A stretch of DNA of 64,000 bases, taken from assembly GCA_040367435.1 (NCBI GenBank), contig BAABWY010000004.1:62001-126000 (forward strand), read 5' to 3'. The translations under genes and the position numbers were made by a program. Under the pieces are notes generated by a model. That model was not told the DNA's origin and ran no database searches. It saw only the letters and a list, made by a program, of their open reading frames with translations. This DNA comes from Hyphomicrobiales bacterium 4NK60-0047b. GTDB taxonomy: Bacteria; Pseudomonadota; Alphaproteobacteria; Rhizobiales; HXMU1428-3. Below, piece after piece: positions 55,530 through 64,000 of the stretch (position 1 is its first letter; the number at the start of each line of letters is the position of its first letter).

Positions 55530-57359
55530 ATGTGTGGTATTGTCGGTATTATCGGGACATCTCCTGTCGCTGGAGACCTTGTTGATGCGCTTAAGCGGCT
55601 TGAATATCGAGGCTATGATTCAGCTGGCATTGCGACTTTGCACGAAGGTAAACTAGCTAGACGGCGCGCGAAGGGGAAACTTAAAGCTTTAGAGACGCGC
55701 TTAAATGGTGAACCACTCGCAGGAAATCTGGGAATAGGTCACACGCGCTGGGCGACGCACGGTAAGCCAACAGAAGTGAATGCACATCCGCATATCTCTG
55801 ATGGGGTTTCTGTTGTTCACAATGGTATTATCGAAAATTTTAAAAGTTTACGTTCTGATCTTGAAAAGGACGGGTTTGTTTTTGAAACAGAAACAGATAC
55901 TGAGGTCATTGCTCATCTAATTGCCCGAGAATTAAAGGCAAATAAATCTCCTCAAGAGGCTGTGCGTGATAGTTTAGGCTCTCTTGAAGGGGCATTTGCT
56001 TTGGCAGTTATATTTGAAGGCCATGATGATCTAATGATTGGAGCGCGCCGCGGAAGCCCGTTTGCGATTGGGTTTGGGGATGAAGATAGTCCTGGAATGT
56101 ATATTGGTTCTGATGCAATTGCATTGGCGCCGTTTACAAACAAGGTATCTTATTTGGAAGATGGTGACTGGGTCGTTCTAACTGGCCAAGGAGCTACCAT
56201 TTATAATGAGAAAAATGAAGAAATAGAGCGCTCTGTTTCGACGTCTATGGCGCAGGCTCTTGTGGTTGATAAGGGCAACCATCGACATTTTATGGCGAAA
56301 GAAATTCATGAGCAGCCAGATGTGATCTCTCGGACTTTGTCTCATTATATTGACCTTGGCAAAGAGTGTGTTGATTTTTCATCTCTTTCAATTGATTTTA
56401 AAACATTACCACGATTGTCGATCGCCGCTTGTGGTACCGCCTACTATGCAGGTGTTGTTGGTAAATATTTGATTGAGCAATGGGGTGGCTTGCCTGTTGA
56501 TATCGATATTGCTTCTGAGTTTCGCTATAGAGAACCTCTCATGAGCGAAGGGGGGGCTGCTTTATTTATTTCGCAATCTGGCGAAACCGCAGATAGTTTG
56601 GCGAGTTTGAAATATTGCAAAGAACAAAACCAAAAAATACTCTCAATTGTGAATGTAAATGAAAGCTCTATTGCTCGTGAGAGTGACGATGTTCTACCAA
56701 CATTAGCCGGGCCAGAAATTGGTGTGGCTTCGACGAAGGCATTTACTTGCCAACTTACAGTTTTAGCAGCTCTTGCTATACATATTGGTCGTCAGCGTGG
56801 TGTGATTGATGAAGCAAAAGAGAGTGAGCTTGTGCGATCTCTTGTTGAAGTTCCGCGGCTTATTTCAGAAGTTTTGGCTTATGAAGAAGAAATTGACCGA
56901 ATTTCACATTCTTTGTCTCAAGCACGAGACGTGCTTTATTTAGGCCGTGGTATGAGTTTTCCTATTGCAATGGAAGGGGCTTTGAAGCTTAAAGAGATTT
57001 CTTATATTCACGCAGAAGCTTATGCAGCTGGTGAGTTAAAGCATGGTCCAATTGCGTTGATTGATGAGAATATGCCAGTTATCGTTGTGGCCCCTGAAGA
57101 CCGTTTGTTTGATAAGACGATTTCCAATATGCAAGAGGTGGCGGCACGCGGTGGGCAAATTATTTTCATTAGTGATGCAACAAGAGAAAGCGCTGGGTGT
57201 GATTTGACCCATCATATTGTGATTCCTAAATGCCATGAGTTTGTAACTGCTTTGATTACAGCTATCCCTGTGCAGTTACTGGCATATTATACAGCCGTTC
57301 ATATGGGGACAGATGTTGATCAACCTCGGAATTTGGCGAAATCTGTGACTGTTGAGTAA
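55530..57359 (+). CDS. glmS: glutamine-fructose-6-phosphate aminotransferase (isomerising)
   Basis: It makes glucosamine-6-phosphate, the first step to UDP-GlcNAc. It has 609 residues: an N-terminal glutaminase with the nucleophile Cys2 (MCGIVGIIG, after removal of Met; GHTRWATHG) and two SIS sugar-isomerase domains (ACGTAYYAGVVGKYLIE, FISQSGETADSL, GVASTKAFTCQL, GRGMSFPIAMEGALKLKE), ending in LAKSVTVE. No glmS ribozyme pattern was seen ahead of it. With glmU it forms a hexosamine unit. Confidence 0.97.
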   Translation: MCGIVGIIGTSPVAGDLVDALKRLEYRGYDSAGIATLHEGKLARRRAKGKLKALETRLNGEPLAGNLGIGHTRWATHGKPTEVNAHPHISDGVSVVHNGIIENFKSLRSDLEKDGFVFETETDTEVIAHLIARELKANKSPQEAVRDSLGSLEGAFALAVIFEGHDDLMIGARRGSPFAIGFGDEDSPGMYIGSDAIALAPFTNKVSYLEDGDWVVLTGQGATIYNEKNEEIERSVSTSMAQALVVDKGNHRHFMAKEIHEQPDVISRTLSHYIDLGKECVDFSSLSIDFKTLPRLSIAACGTAYYAGVVGKYLIEQWGGLPVDIDIASEFRYREPLMSEGGAALFISQSGETADSLASLKYCKEQNQKILSIVNVNESSIARESDDVLPTLAGPEIGVASTKAFTCQLTVLAALAIHIGRQRGVIDEAKESELVRSLVEVPRLISEVLAYEEEIDRISHSLSQARDVLYLGRGMSFPIAMEGALKLKEISYIHAEAYAAGELKHGPIALIDENMPVIVVAPEDRLFDKTISNMQEVAARGGQIIFISDATRESAGCDLTHHIVIPKCHEFVTALITAIPVQLLAYYTAVHMGTDVDQPRNLAKSVTVE

Positions 57360-57712
57360 GCCTTGCTTATGTGTTTACGGCCTCGTCTAGGGGGGGCTTT
57401 AGATTAAAAATTTCCGTTTCTTAGCAAAGATAATTGTTGTGAAAATGCAACATGGGTTGGGGAAAGCTCAGATGAACTCTGATTGCTCTCAAAGTTCATG
57501 GATTTGAGCTGAGTGTTTCCTTTCCTGAATGGGGTGATAGAGCAATTAAAGGGCTTTGTTTCATGCAATTGCCTCTTTATTTGTCTTGTTTACTTTAATT
57601 GTGGTTATTGCACATTTGTTCCTAATATGTTCTTGTGGATCATAGTTTTGCCCTATGAATTAGATTATAATAAAATCTATTAATCCGTGAATTAAGAATT
57701 TTGGGTTTGGGA
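57360..57712. other. intergenic region after glmS with a long imperfect hairpin
   Basis: About 350 nt without a gene. It contains an imperfect long stem at 57465-57510: AGCTCA and ATGAACT (57465-57470, 57472-57478) pair with AGTTCAT and TGAGCT (57493-57499, 57505-57510), and a weaker outer GGAAA/TTTCC match. It has no T-tract, so it is not a plain terminator; it could be part of an RNA or a leader. Confidence 0.5.
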
Positions 57713-59119
57713 ATGATCTTTAAAAATATGAAATTGAGTGTTCTCTTTTTCACCGTTGGTTTATTTGTTTTAACCTGCGGTTCTATTGCTGTGCGTGCTA
57801 ATGCTGCTCTTGACCAGGTTGCTGTTTCCTTAAACCAAGGCAAATACAAAGATGTTGTTCGCTCTGTCAGTAAGATTATTGCTGCTAAATCCAGCGCTGA
57901 TGTGGTTGCCCAGGCTTTGTTGTATCGTGGTATTGCTTATCGCAATCAGGGAAAGGTTGCCCAGGCTATTGCTGATTTTTCTAATGCGGAGTGGGTTCGA
58001 AAGTTAAAGGGCTCTTCATTGCGCCGTTTATATGCTGAGCGCGCATTGGCATATGATGTTGCAGGGCAAAAAGCTTTAGCTGCTAAAGACCGTCAATTGG
58101 CAGGATCGAAGAATATCGAACTTGCACAGCGTGCTTCAACAAAAAACGGTATTTCTCTTCGTAATAATGCCGTTAAGCAAGCCTCTGTTGAAGCGTCTAA
58201 ATCAACGACACAAGAACTGTTTGGTGGTTTGCAAAATCTTTTCGGATTTAATAGTAACAAACCAGAACAAAAGATTGTTGTTAAGAAGCCTGTTGCTAAA
58301 CAGGGTGTTGGTGTGAATGATGGGTCTGGCTTTCGAGAAATTCCTACATTAGATTCTGCTGAATCTAAGAAAAACGCTAAGAAACTTCAAACCGCAGCCC
58401 TTCCTCCAAAGCAAAGGCAAGATGCTTTATCTAAAAATGGTGTGCCGTCTAATAGTGCTTGGGCCGCGAAGCGCGCCGATGAAATTAAAGCAAATAAAAA
58501 ACAAGCACAGACGTTGACACAAGGCCAACTAAAAAAGGTTGACGGTTTGACCACCAGTTCACCCGTAAAGTTGCAACCAAAGAAGCTTAAAGAGCCTCAA
58601 AATACAAATGTGGTTGGAAATTTCTTTAATAATATTTTTGGGGGGCCCTCTAAAAAAGAGGCTGCGCCTATTAATCCTGGTGATGATGTTATCGTTGCTG
58701 AGCAGGTGGTGACGCCGGTTGTTACGAAGGTGCCTGTTCAAGCTAAAAGAGCTACTGTTGCTCGTAAAGCAGTTAAAAAGAAGCCTTTGAAAAAGGTAGT
58801 TGCAAAGCAACCGGTCCAGAAAACGAGAGTGGCTGCTGTTGCTAAAAAAAGGGCGCCAGCTCCTAAAGCCAGGTCTTTGTATCATGTTCAACTTGGTGCG
58901 TTTGGTGAAGCAGGGGCAGCAGATAAATTTGTTAGTCGATTGAATTCAAAATATAAATCACTAGTTGGTAATAAAACAGCTATGGTGGTTGAGACTGATT
59001 TAGGTAATTCTCGTCGACAATATCAAGTATTTCTCGGACCTTACAGGAGCCGTGAAAAGGGGAAAAAAACTTGTAGTGTTTTAACGCGCTTGGGTCTGGG
59101 GTGTTCACTTGTTGAATAA
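57713..59119 (+). CDS. SPOR-domain protein with TPR-like N-terminal region
   Basis: A protein of about 468 residues that is exported or membrane-anchored (hydrophobic LSVLFFTVGLFVLTCGSIAVRA). Residues about 35-130 look like tetratricopeptide repeats (AVSLNQGKYKDVVRSVSKI, AQALLYRGIAYRNQGKVAQAIADFSNAEWV). A long Lys/Ala/Pro-rich linker follows. The last 80 residues form a SPOR domain (SLYHVQLGAFGEAGAADKFVSRLN, RRQYQVFLGPYRSREKGKKTCSVL). SPOR domains bind septal peptidoglycan. The start could be 57713 or 57728; the upstream TTG is less likely. It lies between glmS and DUF502. Confidence 0.85.
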   Translation: MIFKNMKLSVLFFTVGLFVLTCGSIAVRANAALDQVAVSLNQGKYKDVVRSVSKIIAAKSSADVVAQALLYRGIAYRNQGKVAQAIADFSNAEWVRKLKGSSLRRLYAERALAYDVAGQKALAAKDRQLAGSKNIELAQRASTKNGISLRNNAVKQASVEASKSTTQELFGGLQNLFGFNSNKPEQKIVVKKPVAKQGVGVNDGSGFREIPTLDSAESKKNAKKLQTAALPPKQRQDALSKNGVPSNSAWAAKRADEIKANKKQAQTLTQGQLKKVDGLTTSSPVKLQPKKLKEPQNTNVVGNFFNNIFGGPSKKEAAPINPGDDVIVAEQVVTPVVTKVPVQAKRATVARKAVKKKPLKKVVAKQPVQKTRVAAVAKKRAPAPKARSLYHVQLGAFGEAGAADKFVSRLNSKYKSLVGNKTAMVVETDLGNSRRQYQVFLGPYRSREKGKKTCSVLTRLGLGCSLVE

Positions 59120-59225
59120 TTTTTATGATAGGTTCCTTGATTTATGATAAGAAATACACACATAATTAAAGTGCAGAGTTTAACTTAACTTTTAGCGCTA
59201 TGTGGTTCTTATTATTTTAAATTTT

Positions 59226-59999
59226 ATGTTTGGGAAGATGACAAAAAAAACGAATAAAAAAAATCGAAACCAAACTAAAGCTGATGATGATGGAGCTTCT
59301 ACGGGTAGTCTTGCTCAATTGACACAGCAGCCGGATGATGGCAAAAGCAGTCGCTTTGGTGCGCAACTGCGAAATTCCTTTCTAACGGGGCTTATCATTG
59401 TTGGTCCTGTTGGGATTACAGCTTACATGGTTTATTCCTTCGTGAACTTTATTGATTCATGGGTAAAACCATATGTTCCTGAACAATATAATCCTGAAAC
59501 TTACCTACCGTTTTCAATTCCAGGTTTAGGTTTGATCTTTGCCATTTTCTTTATCATGGTGATTGGTGCCACGACTGCGAATTTATTTGGTCGTTCGCTT
59601 GTTAGTTATGGAGAGAGTGTTCTTGATAGGATGCCGGTTGTTCGTAACCTTTATCGTGCGATAAAACAGATTTTTGAGACAGTTCTTTCACAGAGTGGGA
59701 ATAGTTTTCAGAACGTTGGGATCATTGAATATCCGAGAAAAGGCCTCTATGCGATTGTGTTTGTCTCCACAGAAACATCTGGAGAAATTGCAGATCTTTG
59801 CTCTGAAGGTGAGCCTATGTTGAGTGTCTTTTTGCCCACGACACCTAACCCGACATCCGGTTACTTATTATTTGTTCCAACGAAAGATGTTAAGATACTT
59901 GATATGTCAGTTGAGGAAGGGGCGAAGCTTGTTATTTCTGCAGGGCTTGTTGTTCCGGAGCAAAGGGCTGCTGAATTGATTGCGGAACACACCGAATAA
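59226..59999 (+). CDS. DUF502 family membrane protein
   Basis: A membrane protein of about 257 residues with two helices (LTGLIIVGPVGITAYMVYSFV, about 50-71, and FSIPGLGLIFAIFFIMVIGATT, about 98-119) and a soluble C-terminal part (YPRKGLYAIVFVSTETSGEI, VFLPTTPNPTSGYLLFVPTKDV), all typical of DUF502. The Lys-rich N-terminus is cytoplasmic. The start is uncertain: ATG at 59226 or 59238, the latter with GGGAAG almost touching it. The family's function is unknown. In alphaproteobacteria it often lies beside recG, as it does here. Confidence 0.85.
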   Translation: MFGKMTKKTNKKNRNQTKADDDGASTGSLAQLTQQPDDGKSSRFGAQLRNSFLTGLIIVGPVGITAYMVYSFVNFIDSWVKPYVPEQYNPETYLPFSIPGLGLIFAIFFIMVIGATTANLFGRSLVSYGESVLDRMPVVRNLYRAIKQIFETVLSQSGNSFQNVGIIEYPRKGLYAIVFVSTETSGEIADLCSEGEPMLSVFLPTTPNPTSGYLLFVPTKDVKILDMSVEEGAKLVISAGLVVPEQRAAELIAEHTE

Positions 60000-60060
60000 T
60001 ATCTAGTCAAATAATCTTCTGGTCAAATAGTGTCCGATCATTGGCGTTATTTTTATTGAG

Positions 60061-62187
60061 CTATCCGGCTCTAAAGAGCTTGATTGCTTCATCACATTCA
60101 AACAAATAAATCAGTTTTCGCAATGCTTTGCCACGTTCACTGGTGAGATCTGGATCAGAGTGCAAGATTAGTTTTACATCATCATTTGCGGCTGTGATGA
60201 GCTCTTGTTGATTGGGGACATTGGCCACTCTAAAATCTCGCTCTCCGCTTTGTCGGCGGCCGAGCATTTCTCCACCGCCACGTAATTTTAAATCTTCTTC
60301 AGCTATGATAAAACCGTCTTCAGTTTCACGCATGATTTTTAAGCGAGATTTGGCAGTGGCCCCTAACGGTGAGGTGTAGAGGAAAATGCACGATGATTGC
60401 CGTTCACCCCTGCCGACACGACCTCGTAGCTGATGGAGTTGAGAAAGACCAAAGCGTTCAGAATGTTCGATGACCATGATGCTGGCATTTGGAACATTCA
60501 CACCAACTTCAATTACCGTTGTGGCTACGAGTATTGGAATTGCTCCGTTAGAAAATTGCGCCATAACCGTGTCTTTTTCTTCGCCTTTCATTTGGCCATG
60601 TATGAGACCGATATTGTCACCAAAATGTTGTTTTAAATAGGCGTGGCGTTCTTCCGCTGCTGCTAGTTCTATTTTGTCTGAGGTTTCAACAAGTGGGCAG
60701 ACCCAATAGGCTTGTGCACCTTCTTGAATGGCACGTTTTAGACCGACCATGACCTCTTCTAGGCGGTCAACCGGTATAACGCGGCTGGTCACGGGTTTGC
60801 GGCCGGCTGGTTTTTCGGTGAGTTTTGAGACATCCATGTCGCCGTAGTTTGTCATTAATAATGTACGGGGAATGGGTGTTGCAGTCATCACTAGTAACTC
60901 GGCGCCTTTTGGGCCTGCTTTGGCTTGTAAGGCTAAGCGTTGTTCGACGCCAAAGCGATGCTGTTCATCAATGATGGCGAAAGCCAGGTTTTTGAAATGC
61001 ACGTCTGCTTGAAATAGAGCGTGAGTTCCAATTAAACAATCGATCAAACCTTCTTCAAGTGCGAGAAGGATTTGTTTGCGTACCTTTCCCTTTTCTCTTC
61101 CTGTTAGAATGCCTAAACGAATACCGGCTTTATCGGCTAATTCTTCAAGGCTTTCTAAATGTTGGCGTGCCAAAACTTCTGTTGGTGCCATTAAGGCGAC
61201 CTGGTGACCTTCTTCAATGGCTGCGGCGGCTGTCATCAGAGCAACGATGGTCTTACCCGAGCCTACGTCTCCTTGCAGGAGGCGGAGCATTCTATTGTCG
61301 CTGGCCATGTCTGCAAAAATTTCACCTAAGGCCATTTGCTGTGAGCCAGTTAGTGCAAAGGGGAGGGCTTCAATGATTTTGTTGCGAATGGTGCCATCGC
61401 CTTTTATCGTACGGCCTTTTTTTGCACGAAGTTGACGCCTTACCAAAGCAAGAGAGAGTTGTTTGGCTAGGAGTTCATCATAAGCTAAGCGTTGTCTGGC
61501 TAAACTGTCTGCTTTGATGTCTTCTATTTCTTCTGGTCTATGGAGAGAGGTGAGGGCGTCTTGAAAGGTTGGCCATTCTTGTTTTTTCATCCACTCAGGG
61601 TCTTGCCATTCCTCGAGATCTGGAATGGCTGGGATGAGTTGGCTCATGGCTTTTTGTAATGTCTTGCCTGTTAGGCCTTGTGTGAGAGGGTAGACAGGCT
61701 CAAGATTTGGAAAGGCGTCAAACTCTTCTTTTGTGAGCATATGATCTGGGTGAGAAATCTGGAGGATGTCAGCATAAAGTTCTGGTCGTCCTGAGATATA
61801 TCTGATTTCTCCAACCGGCATTTGGCGCTCTAGGTAGCGGGGGTCGATGCGAAAAAAGACGAGATCAATTTCTCCGGTGCTGTCTTCCATCTTTATGCGG
61901 TAAGGAGCTTTGGAAAAACGGCCCTTTCCTTTAAATTTGGGACCTTTATGGGCAATGACTGTCGCGTCAAACGTGGCAAGTTCACCTGATTTAAGGTCTT
62001 TGATTTTAGGTCTATTGCGTCTATCGACCACACCAGTTGGAAAATGCCATAAAAGGTCAATTTTGCGTGGGTCTTTTACTTCGCCTGGGCGATCGATAAG
62101 CTTGGTAAGTAAGGTCTTTAACCTAGGGCCGATGCCTTTTAAGGTATCTACATCACTAAACAGGGGTTGAAGGATTGTTGGACGCAT
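60061..62187 (-). CDS. recG: ATP-dependent DNA helicase RecG
   Basis: A superfamily 2 helicase that remodels stalled replication forks. It has 708 residues: an N-terminal wedge/OB region (ATFDATVIAHKGPKFKGKGR, EIDLVFFR), Walker A GDVGSGKTIVALM (about 305), the DEQH box FAIIDEQHRFGVEQR (about 405), motif III MTATPIPRTLLM and the C-terminal helicase lobe with ATTVIEVGVNVPNASIMVIEHSERFGLSQLHQLRGRVGRG. The gene is convergent with DUF502 and divergent from sdhE, an arrangement seen widely in alphaproteobacteria. Confidence 0.96.
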   Translation of the reverse strand: MRPTILQPLFSDVDTLKGIGPRLKTLLTKLIDRPGEVKDPRKIDLLWHFPTGVVDRRNRPKIKDLKSGELATFDATVIAHKGPKFKGKGRFSKAPYRIKMEDSTGEIDLVFFRIDPRYLERQMPVGEIRYISGRPELYADILQISHPDHMLTKEEFDAFPNLEPVYPLTQGLTGKTLQKAMSQLIPAIPDLEEWQDPEWMKKQEWPTFQDALTSLHRPEEIEDIKADSLARQRLAYDELLAKQLSLALVRRQLRAKKGRTIKGDGTIRNKIIEALPFALTGSQQMALGEIFADMASDNRMLRLLQGDVGSGKTIVALMTAAAAIEEGHQVALMAPTEVLARQHLESLEELADKAGIRLGILTGREKGKVRKQILLALEEGLIDCLIGTHALFQADVHFKNLAFAIIDEQHRFGVEQRLALQAKAGPKGAELLVMTATPIPRTLLMTNYGDMDVSKLTEKPAGRKPVTSRVIPVDRLEEVMVGLKRAIQEGAQAYWVCPLVETSDKIELAAAEERHAYLKQHFGDNIGLIHGQMKGEEKDTVMAQFSNGAIPILVATTVIEVGVNVPNASIMVIEHSERFGLSQLHQLRGRVGRGERQSSCIFLYTSPLGATAKSRLKIMRETEDGFIIAEEDLKLRGGGEMLGRRQSGERDFRVANVPNQQELITAANDDVKLILHSDPDLTSERGKALRKLIYLFECDEAIKLFRAG

Positions 62188-62373
62188 TTATAAGACCTAA
62201 AGGTTTAACCTTTGAAATTGATTAGTGAATTAGATTTGTTATTTTGCTCTTTGGTGAGAGCTTTGTTTGTTAATCGTGTTTAACAAGGTGCAAATGGGTG
62301 ATATATATGCTATTTGCCTCTAGCTATTTTAAGCGGCACTTTCCTTTATACAAGATAAAAACTGAGGTTTTTC

Positions 62374-62640
62374 ATGGTTGAGCACAGCTCTTTAACTGAC
62401 AAACAAAAGCGTCTTATATACCGCGCTAACCATCGCGGTACAAAAGAGATGGATTGGCTGATGGGTAAGTTTGTTGAAACGAATATTGCTTTGATGGATG
62501 AAAACAAGGTTGATCATGTTGATGCACTGTTGAAATTGGCAGAACCTGAGATTGAAGCCTGGCTGATGGGCAAATCTTCTGATTACCCGGAAGAATTTGA
62601 TGATTTGATCAAAGAAATACAAATGTTTCACAAGTTATAA
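62374..62640 (+). CDS. sdhE: succinate dehydrogenase flavinylation factor SdhE
   Basis: A small 88-residue factor that promotes covalent attachment of FAD to the succinate dehydrogenase flavoprotein SdhA. The conserved R-G-x2-E motif is in ANHRGTKEMDWLMGKF (about 19-34), the family's core. The remainder (LLKLAEPEIEAWLMG, ELIKEIQMFHKL-like end) fits the four-helix fold. It lies between recG and mfd, the common order in alphaproteobacteria. Confidence 0.94.
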   Translation: MVEHSSLTDKQKRLIYRANHRGTKEMDWLMGKFVETNIALMDENKVDHVDALLKLAEPEIEAWLMGKSSDYPEEFDDLIKEIQMFHKL

Positions 62641-62709
62641 GTGTACTTAATAATAAGTGCACCACCTCTTCATATTTCCTTTTAACTCTTTAGTTTGCAG
62701 ACATTACCT

Positions 62710-64000
62710 ATGACGACTTCTCACTCCTCACATATCGCTTCTCTCATACAGGTCAAAAAAAGTTTGTCCGAGGCTGATACTCCTTTGTCGATAGGGTTGG
62801 GGCGTATTGTAGAGGGGCAGGAGCCACTTGTTTTAGCTGAGCTGCTTGATTTGCTTGCTAAGGTTAAAGATGGTGTTCATGACGTTATTCATGTTTGTAG
62901 AGATGACCAAAGACTGGCTTCTTTAAAAGAAGGGTTAGAGTTTTTTGCTCCAAAGCTTAAAGTGTTGAGCTTTTCTGCCTGGGATTGTGTTCCTTATGAT
63001 CGCTCTGGTCCAAGAGCTGATATTATTGCGGAACGCATTGCGACTTTGGCTCAACTGGAGAAAGGAAAACGCCGGGGGCCGCGTTTAATTTTAACCACTC
63101 CGCGCGCTCTTTTGCAGCGGGTGCCGCCTCGTTCTTTTATACGCAGTAACATTAAAATTTTAAGTCCAGGGAAACGGGTTGACCGAGCTCGATTGCTTGC
63201 TCGCCTTTCAGCTATGGGTTATATGCGCTCTGAAATGGTGATTGATAAGGGTGAGTTTGCTGTTCGTGGTGGAATTATTGATTTGTTCCTGGCTGGTTAC
63301 AAACAGCCCATTCGTCTTGACTTTTGGGGTGATGAATTAGAGAGCATTCGCCAGTTTGATGCCGGTTCGCAGCGGACGACGAATAAGCTCAATCGGGTTA
63401 CTCTTTTGCCCGTAAGTGAAGTCGATTTTAGCGAGGATGCACGTGCTCTGTTTCGCAAGCGGTATTTAGAACATTTTGGAGCGCCGCAACGTAGTGATGC
63501 ACTTTATGATGCGGTGAGTGAGGGCCAAAGTTTTCAGGGCCAGGAACACTGGCTTAGCTTCTTTCATGAAAATCTTGATTGTTTATTTGATTATGTGTCT
63601 GATCCGATCATTTCTGAAGAAGCTGATATATCAGGTGCTATAACGGCTCATTTTGATCAAATTGATGAACATTTTGAAGCGAGGAAACAAGCGCTCGAAG
63701 TTCAAAATTTTGGAGCGCCACCTTATAACCCAGTGCCGGTTGAGCAGTTATTTTTAACGCGTGAAGACTGGAAGGGGTTTGAGAATAAATATTCTTACCT
63801 ACAACTTAGTCCCTTTGATTTAGATAGAGATGAGCGATTTGATGAGCTCTATTCTCTTGAGGGGAAAGCTGGGATTAATTTTGTTGTTGAGCGCCGTGAT
63901 GAACGCGCAAGCCTTTTTAATTCAGTTGTTCGTAAAATTAAAGATCGGCAGGGTAAGGGAAAACAAATTCTGATTGCAGCCTGGTCGAGTGGTTCTCGAG
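62710..64000 (+). CDS. mfd: transcription-repair coupling factor Mfd, N-terminal part
   Basis: The first 430 codons of Mfd, running off the right edge of the window. The N-terminal UvrB-like region is recognisable: LSFSAWDCVPYDRSGPRADIIAERIATL (about 90-117), LILTTPRALLQRVPPR (about 127), GEFAVRGGIIDLFLAG (about 180), RLDFWGDELESIRQFDAGSQRT (about 200) and LLPVSEVDF. The ATG at 62710 opens the frame 69 nt after sdhE. Mfd frees RNA polymerase stalled at DNA damage and recruits UvrA. The helicase domains lie beyond the window. Confidence 0.94.
   Translation, partial: MTTSHSSHIASLIQVKKSLSEADTPLSIGLGRIVEGQEPLVLAELLDLLAKVKDGVHDVIHVCRDDQRLASLKEGLEFFAPKLKVLSFSAWDCVPYDRSGPRADIIAERIATLAQLEKGKRRGPRLILTTPRALLQRVPPRSFIRSNIKILSPGKRVDRARLLARLSAMGYMRSEMVIDKGEFAVRGGIIDLFLAGYKQPIRLDFWGDELESIRQFDAGSQRTTNKLNRVTLLPVSEVDFSEDARALFRKRYLEHFGAPQRSDALYDAVSEGQSFQGQEHWLSFFHENLDCLFDYVSDPIISEEADISGAITAHFDQIDEHFEARKQALEVQNFGAPPYNPVPVEQLFLTREDWKGFENKYSYLQLSPFDLDRDERFDELYSLEGKAGINFVVERRDERASLFNSVVRKIKDRQGKGKQILIAAWSSGSR

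Overview
The window is one stretch of an AT-rich bacterial chromosome, most likely from an alphaproteobacterium. The signs are the order glmU-glmS-(SPOR protein)-DUF502-recG-sdhE-mfd, the propionyl-CoA carboxylase genes controlled by an ScfR/PccR-type regulator, and chemoreceptor and AraC types common in that class. A member of the Hyphomicrobiales or a related marine order would fit, but the species cannot be named from the sequence alone. No rRNA, tRNA, CRISPR array, insertion sequence or prophage gene was seen. Coding density is high and genes lie on both strands.

Layout. 0-5.8 kb: the end of a GMC/cholesterol-oxidase-like enzyme, a soluble globin-type chemoreceptor carrying a PilZ domain, an Na+/alanine-type symporter and a periplasmic PQQ sugar dehydrogenase. 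5.9-11.5 kb: a CusA/CusB-type copper/silver efflux pair with a small exported Cys/His protein. 11.6-21.2 kb: a regulatory and redox mosaic of two AraC regulators, a small membrane protein with a cytochrome b561, two secreted proteins, a DUF2024/MarR/glutamine-amidotransferase group around a perfect 15-bp inverted repeat, a cytochrome P450 and an FAD amine-oxidase-like protein. 21.3-33.2 kb: a propionate module, with an ScfR regulator facing pccB-pccA-mcm-prpE, followed by maeB. 33.2-37.4 kb: an FMN-binding protein, an old-yellow-enzyme homologue and katG.

37.8-48.5 kb: a symporter/STAC/histidine-kinase fusion, a tiny translationally coupled membrane protein, a single-domain receiver and a second ScfR-like regulator. 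These face a complete branched-chain-amino-acid-type ABC importer (binding protein, two permeases, two ATPases). 48.5-53.5 kb: two small c-type cytochromes with a perfect FNR-type box upstream, an alpha/beta hydrolase, a DUF4189 protein, a YpfJ-type zinc peptidase and a membrane coiled-coil/SPOR-like protein. 53.5-64 kb: an unusual set of nested hairpin repeats, then glmU, glmS, a SPOR protein, DUF502, recG, sdhE and the start of mfd.

How the genes work together. Propionate is activated by PrpE, carboxylated by PccAB and isomerised by Mcm to succinyl-CoA; MaeB can then draw C4 acids back to pyruvate with NADPH. The second ScfR-like protein beside the symporter-kinase suggests another circuit tied to short-chain acids or amino-acid catabolism. 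glmS and glmU supply UDP-GlcNAc for the envelope, next to two SPOR-like proteins. The features that stand out most are the symporter-kinase/ScfR module, the globin-MCP-PilZ receptor that lacks the usual haem histidine, the palindrome-controlled MarR/DUF2024 pair, and the repeat-within-a-repeat ahead of glmU.
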